A DNA stretch of 64,000 bases from Cyanobacterium stanieri PCC 7202 (GTDB lineage: Bacteria > Cyanobacteriota > Cyanobacteriia > Cyanobacteriales > Cyanobacteriaceae), in contig CP003940.1 of the NCBI GenBank assembly GCA_000317655.1, positions 1,931,547-1,995,546 on the forward strand, read 5' to 3'. Shown piece after piece: positions 37,533 to 48,800 of this stretch (within the stretch, counting starts at the first letter, position 1; each line of letters opens with the position of its first letter). The position numbers were made by a program, and so were the translations under genes. The notes under the pieces were generated by a model. It ran no database searches. It was not told where the DNA came from and worked only from the letters and a program-made list of their open reading frames with translations.

Positions 37533-39353
37533 TTATACGGGGGCGATGGTTACTTTTACTTTGACTCGGGTATCAGTTTTGGGTAACTTCACAGTCAAGG
37601 CATGGGCATCAAAGTTGCTGTAGGGTTCGCCATCAATTTCTACCCTGTCAATTTTGATACTACCGGGGGGCAAAATATCGGGGGATACCCTTAAAATATC
37701 GTCTTCAAACCCACCGGGGATGGGCTTAAAGTAGAAGTCCATGGGTTGTTTAACCACCAACAGATTAGTATATACGGCGGCAAGGTAGCAGAGTTCAAAG
37801 GAGTGATAACCACTCATGGAGTGACTTCCTTTGCCTCTTTCGTTACCCCCTGCGAGGAAGGGAATACCGTTGGCAAGGACGTTAAAGTAAACTCCGCCGT
37901 CTTCTAAGTCCAAGAACCAAGCGTTATAGAAGGCAGATGATTCACGGGCAAGGCGATGGTAGTCTTGATCGTCTAGTACCCCCGCAAGGATGAAGTAGGC
38001 AAGGATCATTTGTTCTTGTTGCCACCATGGTTTGCGATCATGCCATACGTAGCGATGATATTTTTCCCCTTCGGGGACGATTCTTTCTACCACATCATAG
38101 CATCCACCCCGTTGGCGATCGCTCCCGTGTTCGTTCATCAAGTCAGCAATCTTCTTGGCAAGTTCTACATATTCTTCCTTGGGTTTGAGGCTTTGCATCC
38201 TCATCAAGTTCCAGGCAATTTTGTAGTTATGTCCTACTACACCCCTGTCCTGTTGCCATCCCCAAGTTTTGTCGGGAGTCCAATCTTGATAAAACTTCTC
38301 CTGTACAAAGGGGCTGTTATCAAAATCAGGGAAATATTTGGCAATGGTATCAAAGGTATCCTCCAACATATCGGCATACTCCTGTTTGCCTGTGGCTAAC
38401 CAGAGATTGATCAAATAGGCAGGAGCATGATCCCCCACGGAGTTCCAGTTTTTACGCCCTTTATTGCGTCCTAGGGTGTCGCTGAGGGGGTCTAACATGA
38501 TGGGGTCTAGGTGGGAGAAATAGCTACCATGTTCCCCTTTATCTAGGAAAAATTCGTTAAATAGTTTGATGGTTTTTTCCGTATCCTCCATAATGCGAGG
38601 ATCCCCTGTACAACGGTAGGTTTGAATCGGACCTGCGAGGGCGTAGATTTGTTCATAGGCAGGAATAGCGTCATAGTCATCCCCAAATTCTGAGGCAAAT
38701 ATTTTCTCTTCGCGATCGCCATTAACATCAATACCATGATACCAATAGACAATCCCCTCATCGAGATCCTCAAATTTCATGTGTTCCCGTAAATATTCCG
38801 TTCCCCTCTCCGCAGCTTTGAGGAAACTATCATTACCTGTCATCATAAACGCCGTAGCAAAACCATATACTAAACGGGAAATAGTATCGGTTTCTTGACG
38901 AAAGCTAGTTTCTGATTGAATACCACTAATGGAAAGAGAAGTTCTATATCTACGGTAATCAAACTCCCCATCCCCAAATTGAGCTTTGAGATAAAACTTA
39001 CCTAAAGCATTGACTTGATTGATCCACCAGTTTTGTTTTTCAAAGACATAATCATTTTTCTTGCGTCCTGCAAAAACAATTTGTTTGGCATCAAAATATT
39101 CACTATCAGGATAAAATACACCGTAAACAAACAAAAAGCGTCCAACTTGCAACATTGAACGCATATTGCCTGTGGCATCAGGATAAGCCTCATCAAAATT
39201 TTGAATCAGTTTGGCATAGGCCATGGGGCTAAGTTTGACTTTAAATTCTCTCTCGTCAGAGGTTTTGATGGTGAAAGAATCATTAGCAGAATCATGGCTA
39301 GTTACATAACCAGCGATGAGATCAGAAAAGGGAAAATCAATGGAAAGAGTCAT
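37533..39353 (-). CDS. AGE-family (N-acylglucosamine 2-epimerase-like) protein, Slr1855-like
   Basis: The protein has 606 residues, longer than classical epimerases of about 400. An N-terminal extension of about 110 residues (beta-rich, KTSDEREFKVKLSP) precedes an (alpha/alpha)6 barrel region containing GWQQDRGVVGHNYKIAWNLM, RGGCYDVVER, WWQQEQMILAY and GNERGKGSHSMSGYHSFELC. A C-terminal beta segment closes the protein. The family interconverts sugars at C2 or isomerises aldoses; the substrate cannot be told here. Its place beside a STAS protein and glgX matches the Synechocystis icfG cluster. Confidence 0.87.
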   Translation of the reverse strand: MTLSIDFPFSDLIAGYVTSHDSANDSFTIKTSDEREFKVKLSPMAYAKLIQNFDEAYPDATGNMRSMLQVGRFLFVYGVFYPDSEYFDAKQIVFAGRKKNDYVFEKQNWWINQVNALGKFYLKAQFGDGEFDYRRYRTSLSISGIQSETSFRQETDTISRLVYGFATAFMMTGNDSFLKAAERGTEYLREHMKFEDLDEGIVYWYHGIDVNGDREEKIFASEFGDDYDAIPAYEQIYALAGPIQTYRCTGDPRIMEDTEKTIKLFNEFFLDKGEHGSYFSHLDPIMLDPLSDTLGRNKGRKNWNSVGDHAPAYLINLWLATGKQEYADMLEDTFDTIAKYFPDFDNSPFVQEKFYQDWTPDKTWGWQQDRGVVGHNYKIAWNLMRMQSLKPKEEYVELAKKIADLMNEHGSDRQRGGCYDVVERIVPEGEKYHRYVWHDRKPWWQQEQMILAYFILAGVLDDQDYHRLARESSAFYNAWFLDLEDGGVYFNVLANGIPFLAGGNERGKGSHSMSGYHSFELCYLAAVYTNLLVVKQPMDFYFKPIPGGFEDDILRVSPDILPPGSIKIDRVEIDGEPYSNFDAHALTVKLPKTDTRVKVKVTIAPV

Positions 39354-39446
39354 TTGTTTTGTCCTACGTTCAGATAATTAATTGTATTTTGTTTCAAAAA
39401 AATAATGGTTTTTAGAGGTAATCAAAATAACTTTTAGCTCGGTTTT

Positions 39447-40037
39447 TTATTTTTCTATTTCCGCCAAAAAAGCATCTAAAAACTGATCTACAACCCCCGG
39501 ATGTTTCCCTGTAATTAAGTTACCATCAATAACCAAATCAGAGGTTACATCTCCCTCATAAACTACATCTCCCCCTGCGTTTTCCACATCACAAATAATG
39601 TTATGGGCACAGGTAACTTTTTTACCTTTTAGTAAATCAGGATCAGCACAAAATAACCATAAACTATGGCAAATTGTTCCCAATTTAACTTTATCTTCTT
39701 GCACTGCTTTTCTGAGAAATTCCACCGCAGGAGCAGTATTTTTTTGACCTTTTTTAACACTTACTTGATAGCGCAGTCTATCCATAGCGTAAGCTCCGAT
39801 ACAAATAATTCCTTTATAATCGGAGGGCTGAACATCATTTATTTCTGTGCTTACGGTGGCGTGAAATTCGATGACATCATTTTCAGGGTTAGAACCAAAT
39901 TTCAAAGATTCATTACCCCATAAATGGGAAATATACTCCACTTCGTAGCCATGTTCTGGAAAGAACTCATTAAAACGACGATATTCGGTAGCGTCGAAAT
40001 GTTCTTCAATAATTACACCAATTTTTCCTTTGGACAT
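39447..40037 (-). CDS. DJ-1/PfpI family protein, Slr1854-like
   Basis: This 196-residue glutamine-amidotransferase-like fold carries the nucleophile elbow cysteine in TICHSLWLFCAD and an upstream acidic segment (IEEHFDATEYRRF). Family members act as chaperones, glyoxalases or peptidases. It precedes the AGE-family gene by 93 bases, as slr1854 precedes slr1855 in Synechocystis. The C-terminal GKHPGVVDQFLDAFLAEI is typical of the family. Confidence 0.9.
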   Translation of the reverse strand: MSKGKIGVIIEEHFDATEYRRFNEFFPEHGYEVEYISHLWGNESLKFGSNPENDVIEFHATVSTEINDVQPSDYKGIICIGAYAMDRLRYQVSVKKGQKNTAPAVEFLRKAVQEDKVKLGTICHSLWLFCADPDLLKGKKVTCAHNIICDVENAGGDVVYEGDVTSDLVIDGNLITGKHPGVVDQFLDAFLAEIEK

Positions 40038-40466
40038 ACTTTTATCTTTTCTTAAAATTGCAATTTATTTTATTGGACTAAATCGTAATTATTTAATAAC
40101 TTATTTTAGTTATATTTTCGACCATTACTGATTGCTCCTAATATACTTCCTATATATAACTCTTTATGTAAAAAAAAGATATTAATTTATGTAAACTTTA
40201 CTGACCATATTCACTTTCTCGAAAACAAGTTACTCTTTTACGATAAAGCAAAATACCAGAAAAAATATCTAAATTTTGTAAGTATTTTTTTCAAGATAAA
40301 TATTAAGATAATCTTAAGACAATTATTCTCTTAGTATTTTTACCTAAGTACACTTAAGATTTTTGTTAAATAACAAAGAAAATTGTCATTTTCAAAGGTC
40401 GAAAAATATCAAGGTATTAAGAAATTAAATAAAACCTTTAAAAGTCGAACTGATTAACCATTGAGA
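40038..40466. promoter_or_regulatory. 429-base regulatory gap upstream of the DJ-1 gene
   Basis: This AT-rich spacer separates two same-strand blocks of the locus. It contains nested inverted repeats: AATCTTAAG (40310-40318) with CTTAAGATT (40353-40361), and inside them CTTAG with CTAAG. This symmetric layout could be an operator for the downstream DJ-1/epimerase/STAS/glgX unit. No open frame is seen. Confidence 0.45.
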
Positions 40467-43400
40467 TTAACTGATATTTGCAACTAAAGGATTTTGATGA
40501 CCCACATTAGAGATGGGATGATGCCCATGATGGGAAATAATGTCATGACCATGGGGCGAAGCTGATGAGGAACCATGATGACTAAAAGCAAAAGATTCTT
40601 GCATCAAACTAGCCAGAGAATGATGGCGAAGCATAATTAAGGGTTGGAGTACATCGTCAAAAATACCTCGAGGAGAAGAAACAGGGGGTTGGGGAGAAGG
40701 TGTATGACTATCAATGGCAATAAATTGAGGATTATTTTGTTGGTGTAAACTAATGAATTGCTCTTTACCGTTAATATCTTGAGCCAAAATGACTCCTTTA
40801 CCTCTTTTGCTATGTATATCAGCAAATGTACCAGCAAAATTAGTTAATTCCACATCGGGGGTGAAGGATGTTTGTAGTAATATTTGATCATTGCCAGAAG
40901 CAGAATGATCATCTCCTCCATGATTACTATGATCATGAGCAGATTGGGGTGTCAGATGGGAAGAGCTATGATGACCATGTCCTCCGAGAAGGGCGTGGAT
41001 TTTGATTTGATCATGACCATGGGGTATATCTCCCATCGCCATGGTGGTAATATTCGCCCCTGCGGTTTGTACTGGTAAGCCATTGGGTTCGTCGGGGGTT
41101 TGTAAGACATAACCCGATGTCACTTTCACTTCACCTGTAAAGTGGGGCCCGTAGGGTTGAAATTCACTGGTTAAGATTTCGGTTTCATGGGCGACACCAT
41201 TGGGGCTTAGGGTGTTAATTTCCCCTGTACGAATGATGCGGTCAAATTCACGTCCATCATATAATTCAACTAATCCTCTTCCTCCTGCCCCTTGGGAGAT
41301 GATAATGTCATCGAAGTTATCACCGTTGATGTCTCCCACGGCAATATTAATGTTACCCGTAAATTCTTCATGGTGGAAAGGATTAAAACGACCCAGTAAT
41401 TGAAAGTTTTGACCGCTATAGATTTCCACACGGGGGGCGATTCCTCCCCCAATGCCCACCACTATATCGGCAAAGCCATCCCCGTTGATGTCTCCTGCGG
41501 CAATGGAGGTAATGTTATCGGTACTGGTGTTAATATCTTGAAAGGGTCTGATTTCGGCGAGGAGGGTATTGGGATCATTCCCTGAAAAGTGATATGCAAA
41601 TTCAGAGTTGATAAACAGGGTGTCACCGTCAAATACTTTGATGGCAAATTCTTGGTTAGGATTGGTGAGTTGTCTTTGAATGGTGGCAACATCGGTTATG
41701 TTGTCATTGACATTGACATTGTTAGGATCTCGGATGGTTTTGTTGTTTATATCGGCGATCGCCACTTGAACCCCTCCTGAAAATCCGTGACCATAGGGAG
41801 TGAGATGGATTTGATTATCAGTATTACTAGCTTGGGATAGATGAATAGAATCCCCATGATCATTGTCCAAACCAAGCCAAGTATCTTCCGTATTCAAAAT
41901 CACCCTTACCACCGCCATCATCCCCGCATCCTCATGGAAAAGAATATGACAATGATTGACATAAGCCCCAGGGAAATCAAGAAACTCCATTAAAATCCTC
42001 ACCACCGATGGATTACCGTTGATTTGGGGAGTACCATAGGGGTTTTGGGGAGTCACCGAACCGGGGGCGTGGGCAGGGGGAAGGGCAACGGTATCACTTA
42101 ACACCCGTTCTAAGTAGTTTTGTTGAATATCACTAACAGGGATACCATTAATTTCTAAGACCACAAAATCATTTTGATGGATATGGAAAGGATGCCATTC
42201 TAGGAGAGGAAAATCGACCTGTAAACTAGGATCCGAGATACCAGAAATATTGACCACATCCCAAATTTCTGTGGTACCCAACATGGGCATGGTTAAAGGA
42301 GTCATGGCGATGCCTTCGGTGGCATAATATTCTCCATTAATCCGATAAGTTCCCTCAAAAGTTGCTACATCCGTATCATCAGGCATTCTACCTTCACTGA
42401 TGGCACCGCCCACATTTGCAGACCAAACAAATGTTCTCTCCTTATCCACATCTCCTGCCAAAGCCCGATCTACCAAATTATTGATCTTGTTGCTTTCTTG
42501 AATCAGAAAATCATACGCTTCAGGAAAAGCCCCCGTAGGAGTGGGATCCCCCGTCACTTCTACCGTCGCCAACACTTGAGGAGCCCAAGTTAGATGACCA
42601 TCATCAAATCCTTTATTTTGGGTTAGGAAAGGAGCATGATCGCCAATTAATTCGGCGGTACCATTGGCAAGAAAATAATATTTACCCGGTTCCTCAAACC
42701 AGTTTTGTAACGAAATACGAGAACCCGGATTAAGGATGGGGCTGTCCATTACCTCCCGACGAATGCCCTCCACAACCCCCGCCGCATCACCATCGATCGC
42801 CGTTAAGAGTAGTTCTTGAGGGGTAAGGGTTCCATCCGCTTCTTCTTTATAGAGTTGAACGATAAAGAAAGAATTAACGCTCATGTTGGCAAAAGAAAAT
42901 AAATTCCATTCCCCCGTGGTGGTTTCGATGGTGGGGTTATACTGTCCATTGATGGTATGGATGACATTCTCCACAGGTTCGAGGAACAAACCTTCTCCGT
43001 AGGGTCTTCCCCCGAGGGGATCAGTGGGATCATACCCTGCTACGAGTCCGCTATAGGTGACATAGGGGGCATTGGAGATGGTATATACAGGATCCCCATC
43101 TTGGTTGATGGTTTGGGCAAGGGGAGTCCCTGCGGGGAGAGAGAAGGAAGAATCCGCCGATTGATTGAGGGGATCATTAGGACGACTAGGGCGATATTCC
43201 TGTTGGATGCCGTAGGTTTGAATCGCCATGAAAAAGGCTGGGTTAGTAACGGGATCAAACTTATCTAGGTCAGGGAGATCATGACGGGGATTAATTAATA
43301 GATAACCTGCTAAACCCGAAGCTACCTGCTCATTGGTTAGTCCATGGAGGTGGGGATGGTACCATTGGGGCCCGATAAAGTGATTCTCAGGGATTTTTAT

Positions 43401-43958
43401 TTCTATGTCCCAACTGTCTCCCGGGGCGATGGTAACTAAAACATTATCCCCATGACCGACGGGGGAAACGTGCAAACCATGGGTATGAAAATTGGTGGGC
43501 TGATCGAGGTTGTTATGGAGGGTTATTTTCAGGGTATCTCCCGGCTCTGTGATCAACATTGGGCCAGGGATGCGACCGTTGTAAGCCCTGAGAATGTCGT
43601 AGGGGGTCGCTTTTCCTAGCCAATCAATAAAACCGTCTCCTTGTTGTAGGATACCAAAACCATCGATGACGATCTGCTCTAGTTCGTCCATATAAAGATC
43701 GATTTCCAAGGTATCCGCAGGCCCCCAACTAGAATAGTATTCCCCATTGGCACCTCGGGATACGAATACACCATCTTGATAGTTTTGATGATCAATCTGC
43801 CATTGCAAGAAGGGATCTTGATAAACTACTTTTTCGTTAGGTCTAGGTAAAACTTTGAGGTATCCATCGGGGTTAAATCCTTGGCTCCAACTATCGAAGT
43901 TTTGTTGACCGATAATGTAGCCGTTTTCAAGGGAGGAAAGAAGCGGTAGTGTACTCAT
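40467..43958 (-). CDS. large multicopper oxidase with FG-GAP repeats and His-rich tail
   Basis: The protein has 1,163 residues. The copper sites are complete: HTHGLH (158-163), WYHPHLHG (199-206), HPFHIHQ (near 590) and HCHILFHEDAGMM (near 666), the last giving type 1, 2 and 3 ligands. After residue about 700 come FG-GAP/VCBS-like repeats with calcium-type DINGDGFADIVVG and DINGDNFDDIIIS motifs. A strongly histidine-rich C-terminal region follows (HALLGGHGHHSSSH, HHGSSSASPHGHD). No signal peptide is visible; the C-terminal end (NPLVANIS) could serve type I secretion (inference). Family members oxidise phenols, Mn(II) or other metals. The two cupin genes lie immediately upstream on the same strand. 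Confidence 0.88.
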   Translation of the reverse strand: MSTLPLLSSLENGYIIGQQNFDSWSQGFNPDGYLKVLPRPNEKVVYQDPFLQWQIDHQNYQDGVFVSRGANGEYYSSWGPADTLEIDLYMDELEQIVIDGFGILQQGDGFIDWLGKATPYDILRAYNGRIPGPMLITEPGDTLKITLHNNLDQPTNFHTHGLHVSPVGHGDNVLVTIAPGDSWDIEIKIPENHFIGPQWYHPHLHGLTNEQVASGLAGYLLINPRHDLPDLDKFDPVTNPAFFMAIQTYGIQQEYRPSRPNDPLNQSADSSFSLPAGTPLAQTINQDGDPVYTISNAPYVTYSGLVAGYDPTDPLGGRPYGEGLFLEPVENVIHTINGQYNPTIETTTGEWNLFSFANMSVNSFFIVQLYKEEADGTLTPQELLLTAIDGDAAGVVEGIRREVMDSPILNPGSRISLQNWFEEPGKYYFLANGTAELIGDHAPFLTQNKGFDDGHLTWAPQVLATVEVTGDPTPTGAFPEAYDFLIQESNKINNLVDRALAGDVDKERTFVWSANVGGAISEGRMPDDTDVATFEGTYRINGEYYATEGIAMTPLTMPMLGTTEIWDVVNISGISDPSLQVDFPLLEWHPFHIHQNDFVVLEINGIPVSDIQQNYLERVLSDTVALPPAHAPGSVTPQNPYGTPQINGNPSVVRILMEFLDFPGAYVNHCHILFHEDAGMMAVVRVILNTEDTWLGLDNDHGDSIHLSQASNTDNQIHLTPYGHGFSGGVQVAIADINNKTIRDPNNVNVNDNITDVATIQRQLTNPNQEFAIKVFDGDTLFINSEFAYHFSGNDPNTLLAEIRPFQDINTSTDNITSIAAGDINGDGFADIVVGIGGGIAPRVEIYSGQNFQLLGRFNPFHHEEFTGNINIAVGDINGDNFDDIIISQGAGGRGLVELYDGREFDRIIRTGEINTLSPNGVAHETEILTSEFQPYGPHFTGEVKVTSGYVLQTPDEPNGLPVQTAGANITTMAMGDIPHGHDQIKIHALLGGHGHHSSSHLTPQSAHDHSNHGGDDHSASGNDQILLQTSFTPDVELTNFAGTFADIHSKRGKGVILAQDINGKEQFISLHQQNNPQFIAIDSHTPSPQPPVSSPRGIFDDVLQPLIMLRHHSLASLMQESFAFSHHGSSSASPHGHDIISHHGHHPISNVGHQNPLVANIS

Positions 43959-44034
43959 TAGGAGTTAGTCTGGATAAATTTTGAGTATTGATGATCGTCA
44001 GAAAAAATTAATTTTCTGACGAAATTATTTGTTG

Positions 44035-45690
44035 TTAAGCAAAAATGCTACTATCAGCAGAGGCAGTAATAATTGATGCTTCGGTGGTTTGGTTTCCCAA
44101 CATGGCATTTTGGAATGGTCTTCCCTGGGCATTGACAGGGCCCATACCCATATTATTGGGGTTATTAAATCCGGGGGGAAGGTTGTTGGCGAAAAGGTTG
44201 GCTAAGACATTAGGAGCGTTACCCCGATTTTCCCTCGCCCCTTGTCCGGGGTTGTTGGGAATTCCTCGACCAAATAAATTGAAGCCCACAGGGGGGAAGA
44301 TACTTGTGGGTGGTTCATTGGGGGAGGTGATGGGGTCAGGTTCTGTTCTGTCTCCTGCGATGGTAAATTGAATGACGTTGGCGGTTAAAGGAGTACCTCG
44401 CAATTCAAAGGTTTGACCTCGGTCAATATAGAAATAGTCTCCTTCTTGGGCTAGTTGTTCAAACTCGCCAATGCGGAAAATGACCGCCCCCTCAAGGATG
44501 CGAAATACTTCTTGATCATCGGTCATTTGAATGTAAACTTCATTTACCCCAATTTGAAATAAATTAGTAGCCACGGGGTTGGGGTTTAGGGGACCATCAT
44601 TTTGTCCAAATCTCATTAAGGAGAAAGGAGTTTCAAAAGAAGTATTGGCAAAGGGATCTAGGGGGGCAGGAATGGCATCCTCTAGGGTAGGAGAATCATC
44701 CCCCACAATGGCAGACCCGGGGCGATCGCCCAGTACCAGACCACTAGGGCCGCCATCAGGGGGATCAATTTGAAAGGCAGGACTACCATCGGCAGGAACT
44801 CCGTATAACACCAGAGAACCTACTCCCTCAACGGTTTGGGGAATGGGATTAAAGCCCAAAAATTCTAATACCTCGGGCTGAAAATCCACCTGTTTAAAGA
44901 AGTCATAAAAATCGGGGTCATCAGGAACGATTCCCTCCACCTCGGTAGAATTAAATAATCGACCTGTGGGAATTAAATTGTTGGTATTATTGGCCGCTAA
45001 AATAGGATGGGGTTCGGGGGATGGATCGTATAATCCCGCAGGGGCACCTACACGGGCAAAACCTTCCCCAATACCCGCAGGGGTGAGTAGGGCGATGATT
45101 CTTGCGGGTATTTTTCCTGTATTTGACCAAGTATGAATTTTACCCGTTGCTAAACCGACAAAGGAGCCTTTAGTTAGTTCTACCCCATTAATTTCTATTT
45201 CCTCATCCCTGACAATGGAAAAAGGGTTCATGGGATCTGCTAAATTAAATACTCCGTCCAAATCAGCATTTAATTCAAAAATGACCTCATCGTTATCCGC
45301 AATGTTGGGGTTATCATCATTGAAAGGATCTCCCCCGAGTACATAAAACAATTCCACCCCTTGCAGATGGGAATGAAATACTGTCGTAGCTTCGGGAGGC
45401 ACAAGAAACTCAAAAATATCGAAAGCTAACCCTGTCTGTTCCCCTGTGACCACATCCAGATACAAACCTTGGGAGGGTTGAAAGGTAGCAGTGGTTTTTT
45501 CTTGGAAAACTAGATTACCGCTACTATCAAACCCTGTGGCGATAAAACTAGGGGCTTGAATTTGTAAGCTATCAGGGTTGAGCAGATCGGAACCTGCTTC
45601 CACGTCGGCTCGAATGAAAGGATTACGTAAAAAATCAACGTCGATGATGTCATCCAAGTTGGCTGTTACATAGATAAATGGTGCTCTCAT
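44035..45690 (-). CDS. bicupin protein, shorter duplicate
   Basis: The protein has 551 residues. The first cupin has a full metal motif, VFHSHLQGVELFYVLGGD (His, His, Glu) and the second-motif His in GKIHTWSN. A second cupin near 380-445 (IFRIGEFEQLAQEGDYFYID) lacks the histidine ligands. The C-terminal 90 residues are Pro/Asn-rich and end in SIITASADSSIFA. No signal peptide is seen. Cupins of this type include dioxygenases acting on aromatic or flavonoid compounds, but the substrate is unknown. About 455 N-terminal residues are nearly identical to the next protein upstream, which shows a recent tandem duplication. The stop is 76 bases from the multicopper oxidase start. Confidence 0.85.
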   Translation of the reverse strand: MRAPFIYVTANLDDIIDVDFLRNPFIRADVEAGSDLLNPDSLQIQAPSFIATGFDSSGNLVFQEKTTATFQPSQGLYLDVVTGEQTGLAFDIFEFLVPPEATTVFHSHLQGVELFYVLGGDPFNDDNPNIADNDEVIFELNADLDGVFNLADPMNPFSIVRDEEIEINGVELTKGSFVGLATGKIHTWSNTGKIPARIIALLTPAGIGEGFARVGAPAGLYDPSPEPHPILAANNTNNLIPTGRLFNSTEVEGIVPDDPDFYDFFKQVDFQPEVLEFLGFNPIPQTVEGVGSLVLYGVPADGSPAFQIDPPDGGPSGLVLGDRPGSAIVGDDSPTLEDAIPAPLDPFANTSFETPFSLMRFGQNDGPLNPNPVATNLFQIGVNEVYIQMTDDQEVFRILEGAVIFRIGEFEQLAQEGDYFYIDRGQTFELRGTPLTANVIQFTIAGDRTEPDPITSPNEPPTSIFPPVGFNLFGRGIPNNPGQGARENRGNAPNVLANLFANNLPPGFNNPNNMGMGPVNAQGRPFQNAMLGNQTTEASIITASADSSIFA

Positions 45691-45855
45691 GGTTTTTCTT
45701 ATTATACTTTTTACGGTTCATTAATCTGATTAGGGCAGGGAATAAAGGAAGGGTTTATGATTGTAATAAGGTTTCAGCGTTTTTGTATTCCCACTCTGAA
45801 TTACCCCTGCCTTAATAAAGGGGAAAAGAAATTTCAAATTCTCATAATTGATTCA

Positions 45856-48800
45856 TTAGCTAAATAATGGGGAATTAGCGCCCATCATATTGCTAGAACC
45901 TTGACCCGAGATTAGTTGGGATAATACCTGTGCAAAGATATTAGAACCCACAGAAGGAGGCTCTCCCACACCAGGGGGGGAAGGAATATCGACAATAATG
46001 GGAATTTCTGGGAGTTGGTTGGCACTGGTCACAAAATTATCAGTAATGACTGTTAGGGAGTCAATATCTAATATGTCTCCTGCATCACCAAAGTTGGATA
46101 CTCCCGGATCCACCGCAGCACTGTTACCACTAATTAAACTGTCAATAATGGTAGTATTACTGGCAATGTCAGGTCGATTATCACCATTACCGACACCCCC
46201 TGCCCGTTGTACTGCTGAGTTATTGAGAATGGAAGTTCTGACTATTTCCAAAGTTCCGAGGGAATTTCCTAATCCTCCGTTGTTGAGGGCTTGGTTATTC
46301 TCCACGGTACTATCAACAAGGGTTGCACTGCCAGAGTTGCCCACACCACCATTATCTCCTCGGGTGATGTTATTGGCGATGGTGCCACGAATAACGCTGA
46401 TATTACCGCTATTGAGAATACCGCCGTCTCCTAGTTCCGCAGAGTTGTTACTAATCACACTATCGACCACTTGACCACGGTTATAATTGGCGATCGCCCC
46501 TCCATTACCTGCGGTACGATTATCAACCACAGAGCTATTTTGTAGGTTAAAAGTACCATAGTTGGTGATACCACCACCATCAATGTTAGAACTGTTATTG
46601 CTGATTTCTGTACCAATAACGTTCATAAAGTTATAGTTACCAATACCGCCCCCTGTCTGCAAGGCTCGGTTGTTGATAACTCGACTATTAGTAAGGGTTA
46701 AAGCTCCATTATTACTAATACCGCCATTATCAAAATCAGCAACATTATTACTAATTTCTGTATTATTAATCATGGCATTGCCAAAATTAACAAATCCACC
46801 GTTAAACTGAGCGGCTACGTTATTACGAATGACACTGTCTTGAATACTGATAAAGCCACCATTGGCAACCCCACCATTAAATTGTCCTGAAATATTATCA
46901 GCGATGGTACTTCTTTCGATGGTCAAACTACCGAGGTTAGAAATACCACCATTATTAAGAATTGCCGAGTTGCCGATCACTTCACTATCAATTAAAGTCA
47001 GGGTATTACCATTAAAAATACCGCCCACATTTTGCAGAGAATCATTATTATTAATTCTCGTATTTTGAATCATGGCAGTACCAAAATTAGTAATACCCCC
47101 ATTATCAAAACTAGCTCGGTTATTTTCAATGACACTATTGGTAATAACCAAATCACCCCCAGCAAAATTAACAATACCTCCAGTGAAACGGGTAGCTTCG
47201 TTGTCTGCAATCAAGCTATTATCGATTACTAATCGACCAGAGTTGTAAATTCCTGCATGGTCAAATTCGACAAAGTTTCCACTAACTTCACTGTTAGTAA
47301 TGGTTAAATCTCCACCGTTGAAGATACCACCAAAAAATGTAGTACGTCCTCCCGTAATTTTTAGATTGTCAAAACGTACTTGGGCACCGGGGAAAATCTC
47401 GAAGACGCGATCGCCCTGTTCCAATCCTGAAGCATCAATAACCGCTTTTTGATCGCCAATGCCAACAATTTCAACCCTACCCCCTGCCAGAATATCCAAA
47501 TCTCCTGCCAAGGCTTCATTTTCATCTCGGAGATCAATTTCGAGGAGATAAGTTTGTCCTCCCTGTAGTTCAATAATAAAATTATCCACAGGATTACGAT
47601 TAGCAATAATAATCGCATCCCTTAAGGAAAGACCATTTTCCGCACTACCATCATTTTGATCCTCCGTGGTATCAACTCGAAGGGTAATAGTTTCAGGTAA
47701 AGGACTACTGGCAACGGAAAATTGAATTACATTAGCCGTATTAGCAGTACCCTGTAACTGAAGATTTTGCCCCGCATCAATATAAAAATAATCCCCTTCC
47801 GATGCGGTTTGTTGAAAATCACCAATGGAAAAAACCACCTCTCCACTCAAAACCCGGAATACTTCCTGAGTGGTTGTCACTTGAGAATAAAATTCATTGG
47901 CGCCAATTTGAAATAAATTAGTAGCCACGGGGTTAGGGTTCAAAATACCATCATTTTGCCCAAATCTCATTAAGGAGAAAGGAGTTTCAAAAGAAGTATT
48001 AGCAAAGGGATCTGAGGGTGCAGGAATGGCATCCTCTAAGGTCGGAGAATCATCCCCCACCAAAGCAGATCCCGGAATCACAGAGGTAACTAGACCACTA
48101 GGGCCGCCATCAGGGGGATCAATTTGAAAGGCAGGACTACCATCGGCAGGAACTCCGTATAACACCAGAGAACCAACCCCATCAACGGTTTGAGGAATCG
48201 GATTAAAGCCTAAAAATTGTAATACCTCGGGCTGAAAATCCACCTGAGTAAAAAAGTCATAAAATTCTGGATCTCCCGGGACAATCCCTTCCACCTCGGT
48301 GGGAGTTCTACCTGTGGGAATTAAATTGTTGGTATTATTGGCCGCTAAAATAGGATGGGGTTCGGGGGATGGATCGTATAATCCCGCAGGGGCGCCTACA
48401 CGGGCAAAACCTTCCCCAATACCCGCAGGGGTGAGTAGGGCGATGATTCTTGCGGGTATTTTTCCTGTATTTGACCAAGTATGAATTTTACCCGTTGCTA
48501 AACCGACAAAGGAGCCTTTGGTTAGTTCTACCCCATTAATTTCTATTTCCTCATCCCTGACAATGGAAAAAGGATTATTGGGATCTGCTAAATTAAATAC
48601 TCCGTCCAAATCAGCATTTAATTCAAAAATGACCTCATCGTTATCCGCAATGTTGGGGTTATCATCATTGAAAGGATCTCCCCCGAGTACATAAAATAAT
48701 TCCACCCCTTGCAGATGGGAATGAAATACTGTCGTAGCTTCGGGAGGCACAAGAAACTCAAAAATATCGAAAGCTAACCCTGTCTGTTCCCCTGTTACCA

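Noticed and set aside
45998-46474. Long plus-strand frame opposite the beta-helix region
   Set aside because: It arises from the repeated codon pattern of the beta-helix on the other strand.
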